A DNA stretch of 64,000 nt from contig CAVPQU010000014.1 of the NCBI GenBank assembly GCA_963707665.1, positions 50,122 to 114,121 on the forward strand. Direction: 5' to 3'. The notes under the pieces are model-generated. The model was not told the DNA's origin. It saw only the letters and a program-made list of their open reading frames with translations, and made no database searches. Origin of the DNA: DATJCV01 sp963707665. Its GTDB lineage: Bacteria > Pseudomonadota > Gammaproteobacteria > Burkholderiales > Burkholderiaceae_D. The position numbers and the translations under genes were made by a program. Below are positions 48,446 through 57,722 of this stretch, piece by piece (positions within the stretch are counted from its first letter, which is position 1; every line of letters begins with the position of its first letter).

Positions 48446-49870
48446 ATGATCAAGCTCGGCATTACCTCGAAACTGTTTCTGGCAATTCTGCTCACGTGTG
48501 CGATTGTCGCCATCGCCATGGCGACCGGCGTGCGTTACAGCTTTAGCCAGGGCTTCCTCGGCTATCTGAACCAGCAGGAGGAAGAGCGCGTCGAAATGCT
48601 GCGGCCAAGCTTTGCTGCCGCCTATCAGGAGCACGGCAGCTGGGCGTTTTTACGTGACAATCCGCGCCAATGGTTTGCGCTGATCCGGCCGCCCGGCATG
48701 ACGGCGCCGAACGACGGCCGATCGGACTCAGACCAGCAGAAGCCGCGCTTCACACCGCCGGAATCGGATTTGACCGGTCTCAATTTGCGCATTTCGCTGC
48801 TCGACGAACAACGCCGGCTGGTGATTGGCAATCCGGCCGCGGCCAAAGGCGCCGTGCTGAAATCGGTGGAAGTCAACGGCAGCACGGTGGGCTGGATCGC
48901 GCTCCTGCCGTTTCAACAGGTCAGCACCGGCGCCGCGCTGCGCTTTCAGGAGCAGCAATTGAAGGCCAGCTGGATCATCGGCGGCAGTGCGACGCTGCTG
49001 GCAGCGCTGGTAGCCTTGCTGCTGGCGCAAATGTTTCTGGCGCCCGTCAAGCGCATCGCCGCTGCGACCCACCGGCTGGCGATCGGGGATTACGGCAAAC
49101 GGGTGGCGGTATCGTCCGGCGACGAGCTCGGCAAGCTGGCAGAAGACTTCAATCAGCTGGCTTTGACGCTGGAAAAAAATGAACGGCTGCGGCGCGCGTT
49201 CATGGCCGATGTGTCGCATGAACTGCGCACGCCGTTGTCGGTGTTGAAAGGCGAGCTGGAAGCGATGGAAGACGGCATCCGGCCGTTGTCGGAGGAGGGC
49301 GTGCGCTCGTTGCAGGCCGAAGTGGCCACGCTGGGCAAACTGGTGGATGACCTGAATGAGCTGGCCTTGTCCGATGTCGGGGCGCTGACCTACCGTAAAA
49401 GCCGGGTCGAGGTCGTCGGGCTGTTGCGGCTGACGGTGGCGGCATTTGAAGAACGCTTCGCGGCCTGCTCGATACGGATTGCCGTCGAATCGGAGGCGGC
49501 AGCCAAGGCTTACTGCCATGCCGATCCGGATCGGCTGCGCCAGCTGTTCCAGAATATTCTGGAGAACACGCTGCGCTACACGGATCCCGGCGGCAGGCTG
49601 GCGATCAGCATCCACCGCAACAAGCGGAGTGTCACGCTCGAGTTCCAGGATACCAAGCCGGGTGTGTCGCCGGAGATTCTGCCGCATCTGTTTGAGCGCT
49701 TTTATCGGGTCGAGAGTTCGCGCAATCGGGCCAGCGGCGGCTCCGGGCTCGGGCTGGCGATCAGCCGCAATATCGTCGAGGCGCATTCGGGCAGCATCAG
49801 CGCTGCCAGTTCGCCGCTGGGCGGACTGCGCATCGTGGTCTCGTTGCCATTGAACGGAGAAGCAGCATGA
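48446..49870 (+). CDS. BaeS-like sensor histidine kinase
   Basis: Membrane kinase of 474 residues. Helix 1 at about 10-30, a periplasmic sensor of about 130 residues, helix 2 at about 175-195, then HAMP (APVKRIAAATHRLAIGDYGKRV), HisKA with the phospho-His in ADVSHELRTPLS, and the ATPase domain (N box LFQNILENTLRYT, G boxes DTKPGV and GGSGLGLAI). The ATG at 48446 gives a sound first helix. It overlaps the response regulator by four bases. Probably senses envelope stress or exported compounds. Confidence 0.9.
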   Translation: MIKLGITSKLFLAILLTCAIVAIAMATGVRYSFSQGFLGYLNQQEEERVEMLRPSFAAAYQEHGSWAFLRDNPRQWFALIRPPGMTAPNDGRSDSDQQKPRFTPPESDLTGLNLRISLLDEQRRLVIGNPAAAKGAVLKSVEVNGSTVGWIALLPFQQVSTGAALRFQEQQLKASWIIGGSATLLAALVALLLAQMFLAPVKRIAAATHRLAIGDYGKRVAVSSGDELGKLAEDFNQLALTLEKNERLRRAFMADVSHELRTPLSVLKGELEAMEDGIRPLSEEGVRSLQAEVATLGKLVDDLNELALSDVGALTYRKSRVEVVGLLRLTVAAFEERFAACSIRIAVESEAAAKAYCHADPDRLRQLFQNILENTLRYTDPGGRLAISIHRNKRSVTLEFQDTKPGVSPEILPHLFERFYRVESSRNRASGGSGLGLAISRNIVEAHSGSISAASSPLGGLRIVVSLPLNGEAA

Positions 49871-50559
49871 ACCCGGCACCTGAGCATGCAAGCCGAATTC
49901 TGATCGTCGAGGATGAACCGAAGCTGGCCGCCTTGCTGGCCGATTACCTGCGCCAGGCCGGTTATCAGACCAGCCATATTGCCGACGGCCGCGAAGTGGT
50001 AGCCGCCGTGCAGCTGGCGCCGCCTGACCTGATCCTGCTGGACTTGATGCTGCCCGGGCGCGATGGGATTGAAATCTGCACCGAGTTGCGCCGCTTCAGC
50101 CTGGTTCCGATCGTGATGGTCACGGCGCGGGTGGAAGAGATCGACCGCCTGCTGGGGCTGGAAGTCGGCGCCGATGACTATATTTGCAAGCCGTTCAGCC
50201 CGCGTGAAGTGGTGGCGCGGGTCCGTGCGCTACTGCGCCGCGTTGGCTACCGCCGGGAGCCGGAACCGGCCGCGCCGGGCCTGGTGCTCGATGCGGAGCG
50301 GCACAGCGCCAGCTTCAACGGCAGCGCGCTGGACCTGACGCCGGTCGAATTCCGCCTGCTGCTCGCCTTGTCCAGTGCCAATGGCCGCATCCTTTCCCGC
50401 GACCAGTTGATGAACAAGGCGTATGACGACTACCGCGTCGTCTCCGACCGCACCGTCGATACCCACATCAAGAACCTGCGCAAGAAGCTCGACCAAGTGT
50501 CGCCCGAATACGAAATGATCCGTTCGATTTATGGGGTAGGTTACAAATTCGACGCTTGA
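49867..50559 (+). CDS. BaeR-like OmpR-family response regulator
   Basis: Regulator of 230 residues. Receiver domain with the acidic pair in VEDEPK, phosphoacceptor Asp59 (LILLDLMLPG), Thr in VTARVEE and Lys in YICKPFSPRE; the C-terminal winged helix has RTVDTHIKNLRKKL and YGVGYKFD. It pairs with the upstream kinase. The adjacent exporter is the obvious target, but this is inference. Confidence 0.92.
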   Translation: MNPAPEHASRILIVEDEPKLAALLADYLRQAGYQTSHIADGREVVAAVQLAPPDLILLDLMLPGRDGIEICTELRRFSLVPIVMVTARVEEIDRLLGLEVGADDYICKPFSPREVVARVRALLRRVGYRREPEPAAPGLVLDAERHSASFNGSALDLTPVEFRLLLALSSANGRILSRDQLMNKAYDDYRVVSDRTVDTHIKNLRKKLDQVSPEYEMIRSIYGVGYKFDA

Positions 50560-50584
50560 GCAAACTGCCAGAAATATTAACCCT

Positions 50585-50644
50585 GGAGTATGTGGTATAA
50601 ACGACCATTCTGCCCACGAATACAGGCGTACATACCGGGAGTAT
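50585..50644 (-). repeat. ATACTCC-53 dispersed repeat, copy E
   Basis: GGAGTAT at 50585-50591 and 50638-50644, starts 53 bp apart, in the same orientation as copy D. The centre on the minus strand reads CGTGGGCAGAATGGTCGTT. It fills the gap between the convergent response regulator and hslO genes. Confidence 0.8.
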
Positions 50645-50669
50645 CTGACTGCCGTCAGTGCTTGACGCG

Positions 50670-51596
50670 TCAGTGCCGGGCGTCGCTCGGTGGCAGCAAG
50701 GCTTCGGCCGGCGCTTCGCTGGCGAATAATTGCGCACAGTCGACTTTGTCGAACTCGTAATGCCGGCCGCAAAAATCGCAGTCGATGCCGAGCTGGTCTA
50801 ACTCGTCCAGCGCCGACTGCACTTCTGCCACGCCCAGCATCTTCAGCATGTTGCCGACCTTTTCGCGCGAGCAGCTGCAAAAAAATTGCGGCTGCAGCGG
50901 CTCGAACAGGCGGATCGTCTCTTCCCAGAACAAGCGGTGGCGCAGAGTCTCGACGTCAGTCGCCAGCAGCTCCGGCCGCTGCAAGGTCGAGGCCAGCGCC
51001 AGCAAGCGCTGCCAGGTCTCTGCTTCTTCGTGCTGCGGCGTCTGTGTGCCGCCGCTGCCGGGCATTTTTTGCAGCAGCATGCCGCGTGCGATCTCGGTAT
51101 CCGCCGCCAGCCACAACTTGGTCTCCAGCTGTTCCGAGCGCACCATGTAGCTCTCGATGATCGCCGCCACCGTCTCGCCGTCCAGCGGCACGATGCCCTG
51201 GTAGGGTTTCTGGCCGGGCAGCTTGTCGCGCGGATCGAGCGTAATGGCGAAGCGGCCGTGACCGTTCTGGTTGACCAGTTGCGTGATGCCGGCGTCGTCA
51301 TCGATCACCGCGTTCGGCGCCAGCTTGGCCGTGGCGCGCAGGCGCAATTCGGCATCGCATTCGACCACCAGCAGGCGCACCGGGCCGTCGCCGTGAATCT
51401 GCATCACGATGGCACCGTTGAATTTCAGGTTGGCCGACAACAGCGCGGTCGCTGCCAGCATTTCACCCAGCAACACCTTGACTGGCAGCGGGTAGGCGTG
51501 ATGCGCCTGCATCTGGCGCCAGGCGTCGGAAATATCGGCCAGCTCGCCGCGCACCACGCCGTCTTCGGTCATGAATTTTTGCAGCGTATCGCTCAT
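50670..51596 (-). CDS. hslO: Redox-regulated chaperone Hsp33
   Basis: Holdase chaperone of 308 residues, activated by oxidation and heat. The redox switch is Cys240-Cys242 (CSC) and Cys273-Cys276 (CDFC), which bind zinc when reduced. The N-terminal substrate domain includes LKFNGAIVMQIHGDGPVRLL. The start overlaps the carbonic anhydrase stop (ATGA), so the two are coupled. Confidence 0.95.
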   Translation of the reverse strand: MSDTLQKFMTEDGVVRGELADISDAWRQMQAHHAYPLPVKVLLGEMLAATALLSANLKFNGAIVMQIHGDGPVRLLVVECDAELRLRATAKLAPNAVIDDDAGITQLVNQNGHGRFAITLDPRDKLPGQKPYQGIVPLDGETVAAIIESYMVRSEQLETKLWLAADTEIARGMLLQKMPGSGGTQTPQHEEAETWQRLLALASTLQRPELLATDVETLRHRLFWEETIRLFEPLQPQFFCSCSREKVGNMLKMLGVAEVQSALDELDQLGIDCDFCGRHYEFDKVDCAQLFASEAPAEALLPPSDARH

Positions 51597-52123
51597 TCCT
51601 GGTCGACTCGCTTCAATTGGGTTTTAAACAACTGCGCTCGCTGAACGTAGCTTTCGGTGCCGAGGTGCATGCGGGCAACCGCGCCCTCGTCCAACTGCCG
51701 GATCGCCCTGGCCGGGCTGCCGACGATGAGTGAGTTATCGGGAAACTCCTTTCCTTCGGTGACCAGCGCACCGGCGCCGACCAGGCAGTTCTTGCCGATT
51801 TTGGCGCCATTCAACACCACCGCCTGAATGCCGATCAAGGCGCCATCGCCGATGGTGCAGCCGTGCAGCATGGCTTGATGGCCGACCGTGACGTTGTCGC
51901 CGACGGTCAGAGGGACGCCGGGGTCGGTATGCAATACGGCGCCTTCCTGTACGTTGCTGTTTTCGCCGATGGAGATCAGTTCGTTATCGCCGCGCAGCGT
52001 GACATTGAACCAGACGCTGGCGTTGCGGGCCAGCTTGACCTTGCCGATCACCTGGGCCGAATCGGCAACGAAGCAGGAGGGGTCGACGTCCGGGACGGCG
52101 TCTCCCAATTGATAGATAGCCAT
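51593..52123 (-). CDS. Gamma carbonic anhydrase family protein
   Basis: Left-handed beta-helix protein of 176 residues with hexapeptide repeats. Metal-binding His residues lie in VLHTDPG, in VGHQAMLHGC; the RGDN motif and the QEGAVLH region are as in the YrdA/PaaY group. Catalytic activity of these homologues is often low. The ATG at 52123 gives the family start MAIYQLGD; the frame is open further upstream without similarity. It diverges from the DUF455 gene. Confidence 0.92.
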   Translation of the reverse strand: MAIYQLGDAVPDVDPSCFVADSAQVIGKVKLARNASVWFNVTLRGDNELISIGENSNVQEGAVLHTDPGVPLTVGDNVTVGHQAMLHGCTIGDGALIGIQAVVLNGAKIGKNCLVGAGALVTEGKEFPDNSLIVGSPARAIRQLDEGAVARMHLGTESYVQRAQLFKTQLKRVDQE

Positions 52124-52181
52124 GGATATTTTGTAGAATCGACGATTCGAACTTTGAAACGGCCATTTTACCGTCCCGCGC

Positions 52182-53024
52182 ATGATCCCACCGATTACAC
52201 CCATCCCCAGTGCTGCCGTACTTTCCGCTCCGGGCGAATTGCGTACTGCCGCCTTGCATTGGCTGGCGCTGGCCGATCCCGATGCCAAGGCGGCCGGCGT
52301 TGCCGCCTTGTGGCACGCCTGGCAGGAAGGGCGGCTCGCACTCGACGCCACCAGCACGCTTGCCGCGTGCGCTGGCTTGCCGGGCCGGCCGGCGCGACCC
52401 GAGCTGGTGTCGCCGCTGGCCGTCAAGCCGCGTTCGATGCATACGCTGGAAGGGCGCGCCACGTTGATCCATGCGCTGGCGCATATCGAATTCAATGCGA
52501 TCAACCTGGCGCTGGATGCGCTCTGGCGCTTCCCGTCCATGCCGGACGCCTATTACGTCGATTGGCTGCAGGTGGCGGCCGAAGAAGCGTTGCATTTTTC
52601 CTTGCTGCGGGACCACTTGCAGACGCAAGGCTTTCGCTACGGCGACTTCCTTGCCCACAACAGCCTGTGGGACATGGCGGAAAAAACCCGGGATGATGTG
52701 CTGGCCCGCATCGCACTGGTGCCGCGCACGCTGGAAGCGCGCGGGCTGGACGCGGCACCGCCCATGCGCGCTAAGCTGGCGCAAGCCGGCGATCTGGCCG
52801 CCGCCGCCATCCTGGACATCATCCTGCGCGACGAAATCGGCCACGTGGCGATCGGCAACCGCTGGTTCGGCTGGCTGTGCGCGCAGCGCCAGCTTGACCC
52901 GCTGGCGACCTATGCCGAGCTGGCGCTGCGCTACAAGGCGCCGCCGTTGCGCGGGCCGTTCAACCTGGACGCGCGCCGCGCAGCCGGCTTCAGCGAGCAG
53001 GAGTTGCTGGCGCTGCCAGCATGA
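52182..53024 (+). CDS. DUF455 family ferritin-like protein
   Basis: Helical protein of 280 residues with ferritin-like metal ligands: HALAHIEFNAINLALDALWR, AAEEALHFSLL and LRDEIGHVAIGNRW supply two Glu-x-x-His-like pairs. The family is uncharacterised; a di-iron site is likely. It diverges from the carbonic anhydrase gene by 58 bp and converges with the acyl-CoA synthetase. Confidence 0.85.
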   Translation: MIPPITPIPSAAVLSAPGELRTAALHWLALADPDAKAAGVAALWHAWQEGRLALDATSTLAACAGLPGRPARPELVSPLAVKPRSMHTLEGRATLIHALAHIEFNAINLALDALWRFPSMPDAYYVDWLQVAAEEALHFSLLRDHLQTQGFRYGDFLAHNSLWDMAEKTRDDVLARIALVPRTLEARGLDAAPPMRAKLAQAGDLAAAAILDIILRDEIGHVAIGNRWFGWLCAQRQLDPLATYAELALRYKAPPLRGPFNLDARRAAGFSEQELLALPA

Positions 53025-53033
53025 AGCGTCGCC

Positions 53034-54722
53034 TCAGCGCTGCGCTGCATCCTTCACCCGCTGCTCTTCCTGCAGTCGCAAGACGCGCCGCTGCAGCTTG
53101 CCGGTAGTGGTCATCGGCAGCTGGTCGATGAACTCGATCTCCTTCGGATATTCATAGGGCGCCAGTTTGCCGCGTACATGGACTTGCAGTTCGGCGATCA
53201 GTTTTTGCTCGGCCGCCGCGCCGCGCTCGACACTGGCTGCCAGCACCACGTAGGCCTTGACCAGATTGCCGCGCGCATGGTCGGGCTTCGGCACGACCGC
53301 GGCGTTGAGCACCGCCGGGTGCTTGAGCAGGCAGTTTTCGATTTCACCGGGACCGATGCGGTAGCCGGCGGCCTTGAACATGTCGTCGGCGCGGCCCTGG
53401 TACCAGAAATAGCCGTCGTCATCGACCAGCGCCAGGTCGCCGGTGCGGCACCAGTCGCCGCTGAACTTGTCACGCGTGGCGTCGGGATTTTTCCAGTATT
53501 CGAGAAAGAAGATCGGGTCCGGCGTGCCATGGATATCGGTGCGATGCAGCGCGACTTCGCCGATTTCGCCAGCGGCGGCCGGCTGGCCATCGTCGTCGAT
53601 CACCGCCACCCGGTGCCCGGGGTAGGGACGGCCCATGCTGCCTGGTTTGGCCGGCCATTTCTGCGCACTATTGCCGACCAGGTAATTCATTTCGGTCTGG
53701 CCGAACATTTCGTTGATGGTGATGCCGAGCGCGTTGCGGCTCCAGTCGAACACCGTGTCGCCGACCGCTTCGCCGGCGCTCATGATGGCGCGCAGCTTGA
53801 GGTCGAATTGTTCGCGCGGCTGCGGATAGGCCTTCATCATGATCTTCAGCGCGGTCGGGAACAGGAAGGTGTTGGTGACGCCGTATTTCTGCAGCAGGTA
53901 AAACGCCGTCTCGGCGGAAAAGCGGCCGCGGTAGCCGACCAGCGGCTGGCCGAAGTAGAGCGTCGGCAACAGCCCATCCATCAGGCCGCCGGTCCAGGCC
54001 CAGTCGGCCGGCGTCCAGAACACATCACCTTGCTGCGGAAACCAGTTTTGCGAAGCGACGAAACCGGGCAGGTTACCGATCACCGCCGAGTGCGGCAGCA
54101 ATGCGCCTTTCGGCGCGCCGGTGGTGCCGCTGGTGTAGATCAGGATCGCTGGATCGCTGGCGTCGGTCGGCTCGATGGCAAAGTGCGGCGAGGCTTGCGC
54201 CATTTCGTCGTCCCAGTTCAAGGTGCCGTCCGGATGGCAATCGATCGCGATGATGTGCTTCAAGGCCGGGCAACTGGCGCGAATCTGCTGCAAGCCGTCG
54301 AGCGCGGCGCGGTCGGCGATGGCGACGCTCGCTTCGCTATTTTGCAGCCGGTATTCGAGCGCATCGGGGCCGAACAGAATTGACAACGGCATCGAGATCG
54401 CGCCGAGCTGGAAGCATGCCATGTTGGCCACCGCCGTTTGCGGCCGCTGCGCCAGCACGATGGCGATACGGTCGCCGCGCGCCACGCCCAGTCCGCGCAA
54501 GGCATTGGCCAGCCGGTTGGCCTGTTCCTGCAGCGCGGCATAGGTCAGGCTGGCGCTGGCGCCGCCTTCGTCTTCATAATGAATCGCAATGCGCCCGGCA
54601 TCACTGGCCCAGCGCCGGCAGCACACCTCGGCGATATTGAAACGGGATGGCACTTGCCAGCGAAATTGCTGGTAGAGGGTTTCATATTGATCAATGGGAA
54701 CAGGCTGCTTGCCGGATTTCAT
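53034..54722 (-). CDS. Acyl-CoA synthetase (AMP-binding, acetyl/medium-chain type)
   Basis: Activates a carboxylic acid to its CoA thioester; 562 residues. ATP-binding motif YTSGTTGAPKGALLPH, then WTGGLMDGLLP, GQTEMNYLVGN, TGDLALVDDDGYFWYQGRADD and the catalytic Lys in TTTGKLQRRVL. The WTPADWAW segment is typical of ACS/ACSM enzymes. The acid cannot be named. GGAGAG precedes the ATG at 54722. A 12-bp palindrome at 54744-54755 upstream suggests control by a TetR-type protein. Confidence 0.92.
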   Translation of the reverse strand: MKSGKQPVPIDQYETLYQQFRWQVPSRFNIAEVCCRRWASDAGRIAIHYEDEGGASASLTYAALQEQANRLANALRGLGVARGDRIAIVLAQRPQTAVANMACFQLGAISMPLSILFGPDALEYRLQNSEASVAIADRAALDGLQQIRASCPALKHIIAIDCHPDGTLNWDDEMAQASPHFAIEPTDASDPAILIYTSGTTGAPKGALLPHSAVIGNLPGFVASQNWFPQQGDVFWTPADWAWTGGLMDGLLPTLYFGQPLVGYRGRFSAETAFYLLQKYGVTNTFLFPTALKIMMKAYPQPREQFDLKLRAIMSAGEAVGDTVFDWSRNALGITINEMFGQTEMNYLVGNSAQKWPAKPGSMGRPYPGHRVAVIDDDGQPAAAGEIGEVALHRTDIHGTPDPIFFLEYWKNPDATRDKFSGDWCRTGDLALVDDDGYFWYQGRADDMFKAAGYRIGPGEIENCLLKHPAVLNAAVVPKPDHARGNLVKAYVVLAASVERGAAAEQKLIAELQVHVRGKLAPYEYPKEIEFIDQLPMTTTGKLQRRVLRLQEEQRVKDAAQR

Positions 54723-54743
54723 GCTCTCTCCAGTATAATTATC

Positions 54744-54755
54744 GAACGATCGTTC
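54744..54755. promoter_or_regulatory. TetR-type palindromic operator candidate
   Basis: GAACGATCGTTC is a perfect 12-bp palindrome in the 160-bp divergent gap between the acyl-CoA synthetase and the alpha/beta hydrolase. It overlaps a possible minus-strand promoter (GATAAT next to it). Palindromes of this form are usual for TetR-family regulators of fatty-acid genes. The regulator is not in the window. Confidence 0.55.
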
Positions 54756-54882
54756 TATTGCTATCTCGACGGTATTGCCATATCAATGCCTGCGCGCAAG
54801 CTGTCACGCTGCGGGTCAGATTCTCAACTTCTCTGATTATCCGGGACCATGCCGGCGTCACGCTCGAACCGCCGTTCTTATT

Positions 54883-55773
54883 ATGAAACTTTCTCGTTCT
54901 GAATTCCTCACTTTGCGCGGCTTGCGTTATCACCTTCGCCACTGGGGTTCGGCCGAGGCACCAATATTGTTCATGGTGCATGGCTGGATGGATGTCTCGG
55001 CTTCGTTTCAGTTCATGGTGGATTGCCTGGCGCGCGACTGGCACGTGATTGCGCCGGATTGGCGTGGCTTTGGCCTGACCGACCGTTCCGGGGCCGACAA
55101 TTACTGGTTTCCGGACTACGTAGGCGACCTCGACGCCATCCTGCAACATTATGAACCCGACGCGCCGGTGAATTTGCTCGGTCACAGCATGGGCGGCAAT
55201 GTCGTGATGCTGTACGCCGGCATCCGCCCCGAGCGGATTCGCAAGCTGATCAACCTCGAAGGTTTCGGGCTGCCGGCGACCACGCCGCAGCAGGCGCCGC
55301 AGCGCTACCGTCGGTGGCTGGATGAATTGCGACAGACGCCCAGCATGCGCAGTTACGCCTCGCAAGCCGAGGTCGCGCAGCGCTTGCAAAAGACCAATCC
55401 GCGGCTGTCCGACCAGCGCGCCAACTTCCTGTCTCAGCACTGGGCGCAGCAAAATGACGCCGGGCGCTGGGAAATTCTGGGCGATCCAGTGCACAAGAAC
55501 AGCGGTCCGCAGCAGTATCAGGTGGAGGAAGTGCTGGCATGCTGGCAGCGTATCGTGGCGCCGGTGCTGTGGGTCGAGGCGGCCGACACCGATGCCTGGC
55601 GCTGGATGGGGCCGAAAGAACAGGCGCGGGTCGAGATCGACCGTCGCCTGACCCATATTCGCAATGTGCGCGCAGAAATGATCGCCGATGCCGGCCATAT
55701 GCTGCATCACGATCAGCCGCAGCGACTGGCGGCGCTGGTCGAGCAGTTTCTGGCGGAGCCGGATAGCGATTAA
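54883..55773 (+). CDS. Alpha/beta hydrolase
   Basis: Protein of 296 residues with the nucleophile Ser102 in LLGHSMGGNVV, oxyanion region MVHGWMDVS, catalytic Asp likely in EAADTDAWRW, and His in DAGHMLHHDQP. A helical cap lies between about 130 and 215. No signal peptide. Divergent from the acyl-CoA synthetase across the palindrome, which hints at shared control. Substrate unknown. The ATG at 54883 gives MKLSRSEFL. Confidence 0.87.
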   Translation: MKLSRSEFLTLRGLRYHLRHWGSAEAPILFMVHGWMDVSASFQFMVDCLARDWHVIAPDWRGFGLTDRSGADNYWFPDYVGDLDAILQHYEPDAPVNLLGHSMGGNVVMLYAGIRPERIRKLINLEGFGLPATTPQQAPQRYRRWLDELRQTPSMRSYASQAEVAQRLQKTNPRLSDQRANFLSQHWAQQNDAGRWEILGDPVHKNSGPQQYQVEEVLACWQRIVAPVLWVEAADTDAWRWMGPKEQARVEIDRRLTHIRNVRAEMIADAGHMLHHDQPQRLAALVEQFLAEPDSD

Positions 55774-55856
55774 GCGTTTGTGCAACTGCAGCATGCGGCT
55801 GGTGGGCGGCGTACAATGAACGCTTCAGCCGGTCCTGTTTCCCCTTGCCAGACACC

Positions 55857-56693
55857 ATGCCCAATTTCGATCTGCACTGCCATTCCAACGTTTCCGACGG
55901 CGTCCTGACGCCGGCGGCGGTGGCGGCGCGGGCGCATGCCAATGGCGTCGATATCTGGGCCTTGACCGACCACGACGAAGTCGGCGGGATTGCCGCCGCA
56001 CGGGCGGCCGCCCAAGAGTGCGGCATGCAATACGTGACCGGAGTCGAGATATCCATTACCTGGGGCGGCGAAACGGTGCATATCGTTGGCCTGAAGTTCG
56101 ATGAAACCAGTCCGGCGCTGGTGCAAGGCCTGGCCGCGACCCGTTCCGGACGTGAACAGCGTGGGCGTGAAATCGCGCGCCAGCTGGCCGCCGCCGGTAT
56201 TCCCGATGCCTTTGAAGGGGCATTGAAATACGTCGGCAATCCCTTGCTAATGTCGCGTACCCATTTTGCCCGCTACATCATCGAACGTGGCATTTGCGGC
56301 AATATTCCCGAAGTGTTCCGCCACTACCTGAGCGAAGGCAAGCCCGGTTATGTCGAGCATCGCTGGGCTAGCCTGCGGGACGCAGTGAGCTGGATTCGCG
56401 GTGCCGGCGGGGTTGCCATCATCGCTCATCCAGGCCGTTATCGTTTCAGCGATCTGGCTCAAGACGCCTTGTTTGATGAATTCAAGCAGTTGGGTGGCGC
56501 CGCGATCGAAGTGGTGACCGGCAGCCATACGCCGGACCAGTACGGCGTGTACGCGAAGCTGGCCAATCGCCACGGTTTTTTGGCGTCGCGCGGCTCGGAT
56601 TTCCATGGCCCCGGCGAATCGCGCGTCGATCTCGGCCAGCTTCCTCCTTTGCCTGACAGCGTAACGCCGGTCTGGCACAATTGGCGCCTCTGA
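55857..56693 (+). CDS. PHP-domain 3',5'-nucleoside bisphosphate phosphatase / RNase AM-like
   Basis: PHP phosphoesterase of 278 residues like E. coli YciV/Rnm (293), which removes 5' nucleotides from short RNAs and hydrolyses pAp. Metal ligands: FDLHCHSNVSDG, ALTDHDEVGG, GVEISI, HRWAS, IAHPGRYRF and GSDFHGPGE. The ATG at 55857 is preferred over a TTG four codons earlier. It is first in a run with htpX, yciO, the site-2 protease and trpS. Confidence 0.88.
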   Translation: MPNFDLHCHSNVSDGVLTPAAVAARAHANGVDIWALTDHDEVGGIAAARAAAQECGMQYVTGVEISITWGGETVHIVGLKFDETSPALVQGLAATRSGREQRGREIARQLAAAGIPDAFEGALKYVGNPLLMSRTHFARYIIERGICGNIPEVFRHYLSEGKPGYVEHRWASLRDAVSWIRGAGGVAIIAHPGRYRFSDLAQDALFDEFKQLGGAAIEVVTGSHTPDQYGVYAKLANRHGFLASRGSDFHGPGESRVDLGQLPPLPDSVTPVWHNWRL

Positions 56694-56788
56694 TCGGCGC
56701 GTCGGCGCCGGGCGGATCGGCTGGCGTTCTCTTGATTTTTCCCCAATCAATCCTATTTACAGATCACTTCTCAACCGGAGCCTTCTGC

Positions 56789-57664
56789 ATGAAACGAATT
56801 TTCCTGTTCCTTGCCACTAATATCGCGGTACTGGCCGTCATGACCGTGGTGCTGTCGCTGTTGGGCGTCAACCGCTTTCTGACCGGGACGGGCTTGAATT
56901 TGCCGATGCTGCTGGTATTTTCTCTGGTGGTCGGCTTTACGGGTTCCATCATTTCACTGTTGATCAGCAAGCCGATGGCAAAGTGGTCGACCGGCGCGCG
57001 CGTGATCGAGGCGCCGTCTTCGAGTACCGAGTTGTGGCTGGTGGATACGGTCACCAAGCTGGCGCAGCGTGCCGGCATCGCGACGCCGGAAGTGGCGCTG
57101 TACGAGGGCGAGCCGAACGCGTTTGCCACCGGTGCTTTCAAGAATTCGGCGCTGGTCGCGGTGTCGACCGGTTTGCTGGAGAGCATGACCAAGGATGAAG
57201 TGGAAGCGGTGCTTGGCCATGAAATCGCGCACGTCGCCAATGGCGACATGGTGACGATGACCCTGATCCAGGGCGTGGTGAATACCTTCGTGGTGTTCCT
57301 CTCACGGATAGTCGGCTACGCAGTGGATCGCGCGCTGTCGCGCGGCGATAACGATAGCGGCCCCGGTATCGGCTACATGGTGGCGGTCATGGTGTCGCAA
57401 ATTATTTTCGGCATTGGCGCCTCGATTATCGTGGCCTGGTTTTCGCGTCATCGCGAATTTCGTGCCGATGCCGGCTCGGCGAAATTGCTTGGGTCGCCGC
57501 AGCCGATGGTGAAGGCATTGGCGCGTTTGGGCGGCGTCGATAGCAATACCCTGCCACAAGGAATGGCGGCGCTCGGGATTCAGGACACGCCGGGATTCAT
57601 GAGCCTGTTTTCGACCCATCCGCCGATCGAAGCGCGGATTGCCGCGCTGCAGGCGGCCAAATAG
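56789..57664 (+). CDS. htpX: Protease HtpX
   Basis: Membrane zinc metalloprotease of 291 residues for inner-membrane quality control. Two N-terminal helices (about 3-25, 37-58), the zinc site His144-Glu-Ile-Ala-His148, the third ligand in HREFRADAGSA, and two further helices (about 155-175 and 190-212). GGAG lies upstream of the ATG at 56789. Confidence 0.95.
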   Translation: MKRIFLFLATNIAVLAVMTVVLSLLGVNRFLTGTGLNLPMLLVFSLVVGFTGSIISLLISKPMAKWSTGARVIEAPSSSTELWLVDTVTKLAQRAGIATPEVALYEGEPNAFATGAFKNSALVAVSTGLLESMTKDEVEAVLGHEIAHVANGDMVTMTLIQGVVNTFVVFLSRIVGYAVDRALSRGDNDSGPGIGYMVAVMVSQIIFGIGASIIVAWFSRHREFRADAGSAKLLGSPQPMVKALARLGGVDSNTLPQGMAALGIQDTPGFMSLFSTHPPIEARIAALQAAK

Positions 57665-57722
57665 GCGTATCGTTCCCTTCCTTCACTTGATGGTGCCAGC
57701 CTGAGGGCTGGCATTGCCTTTC

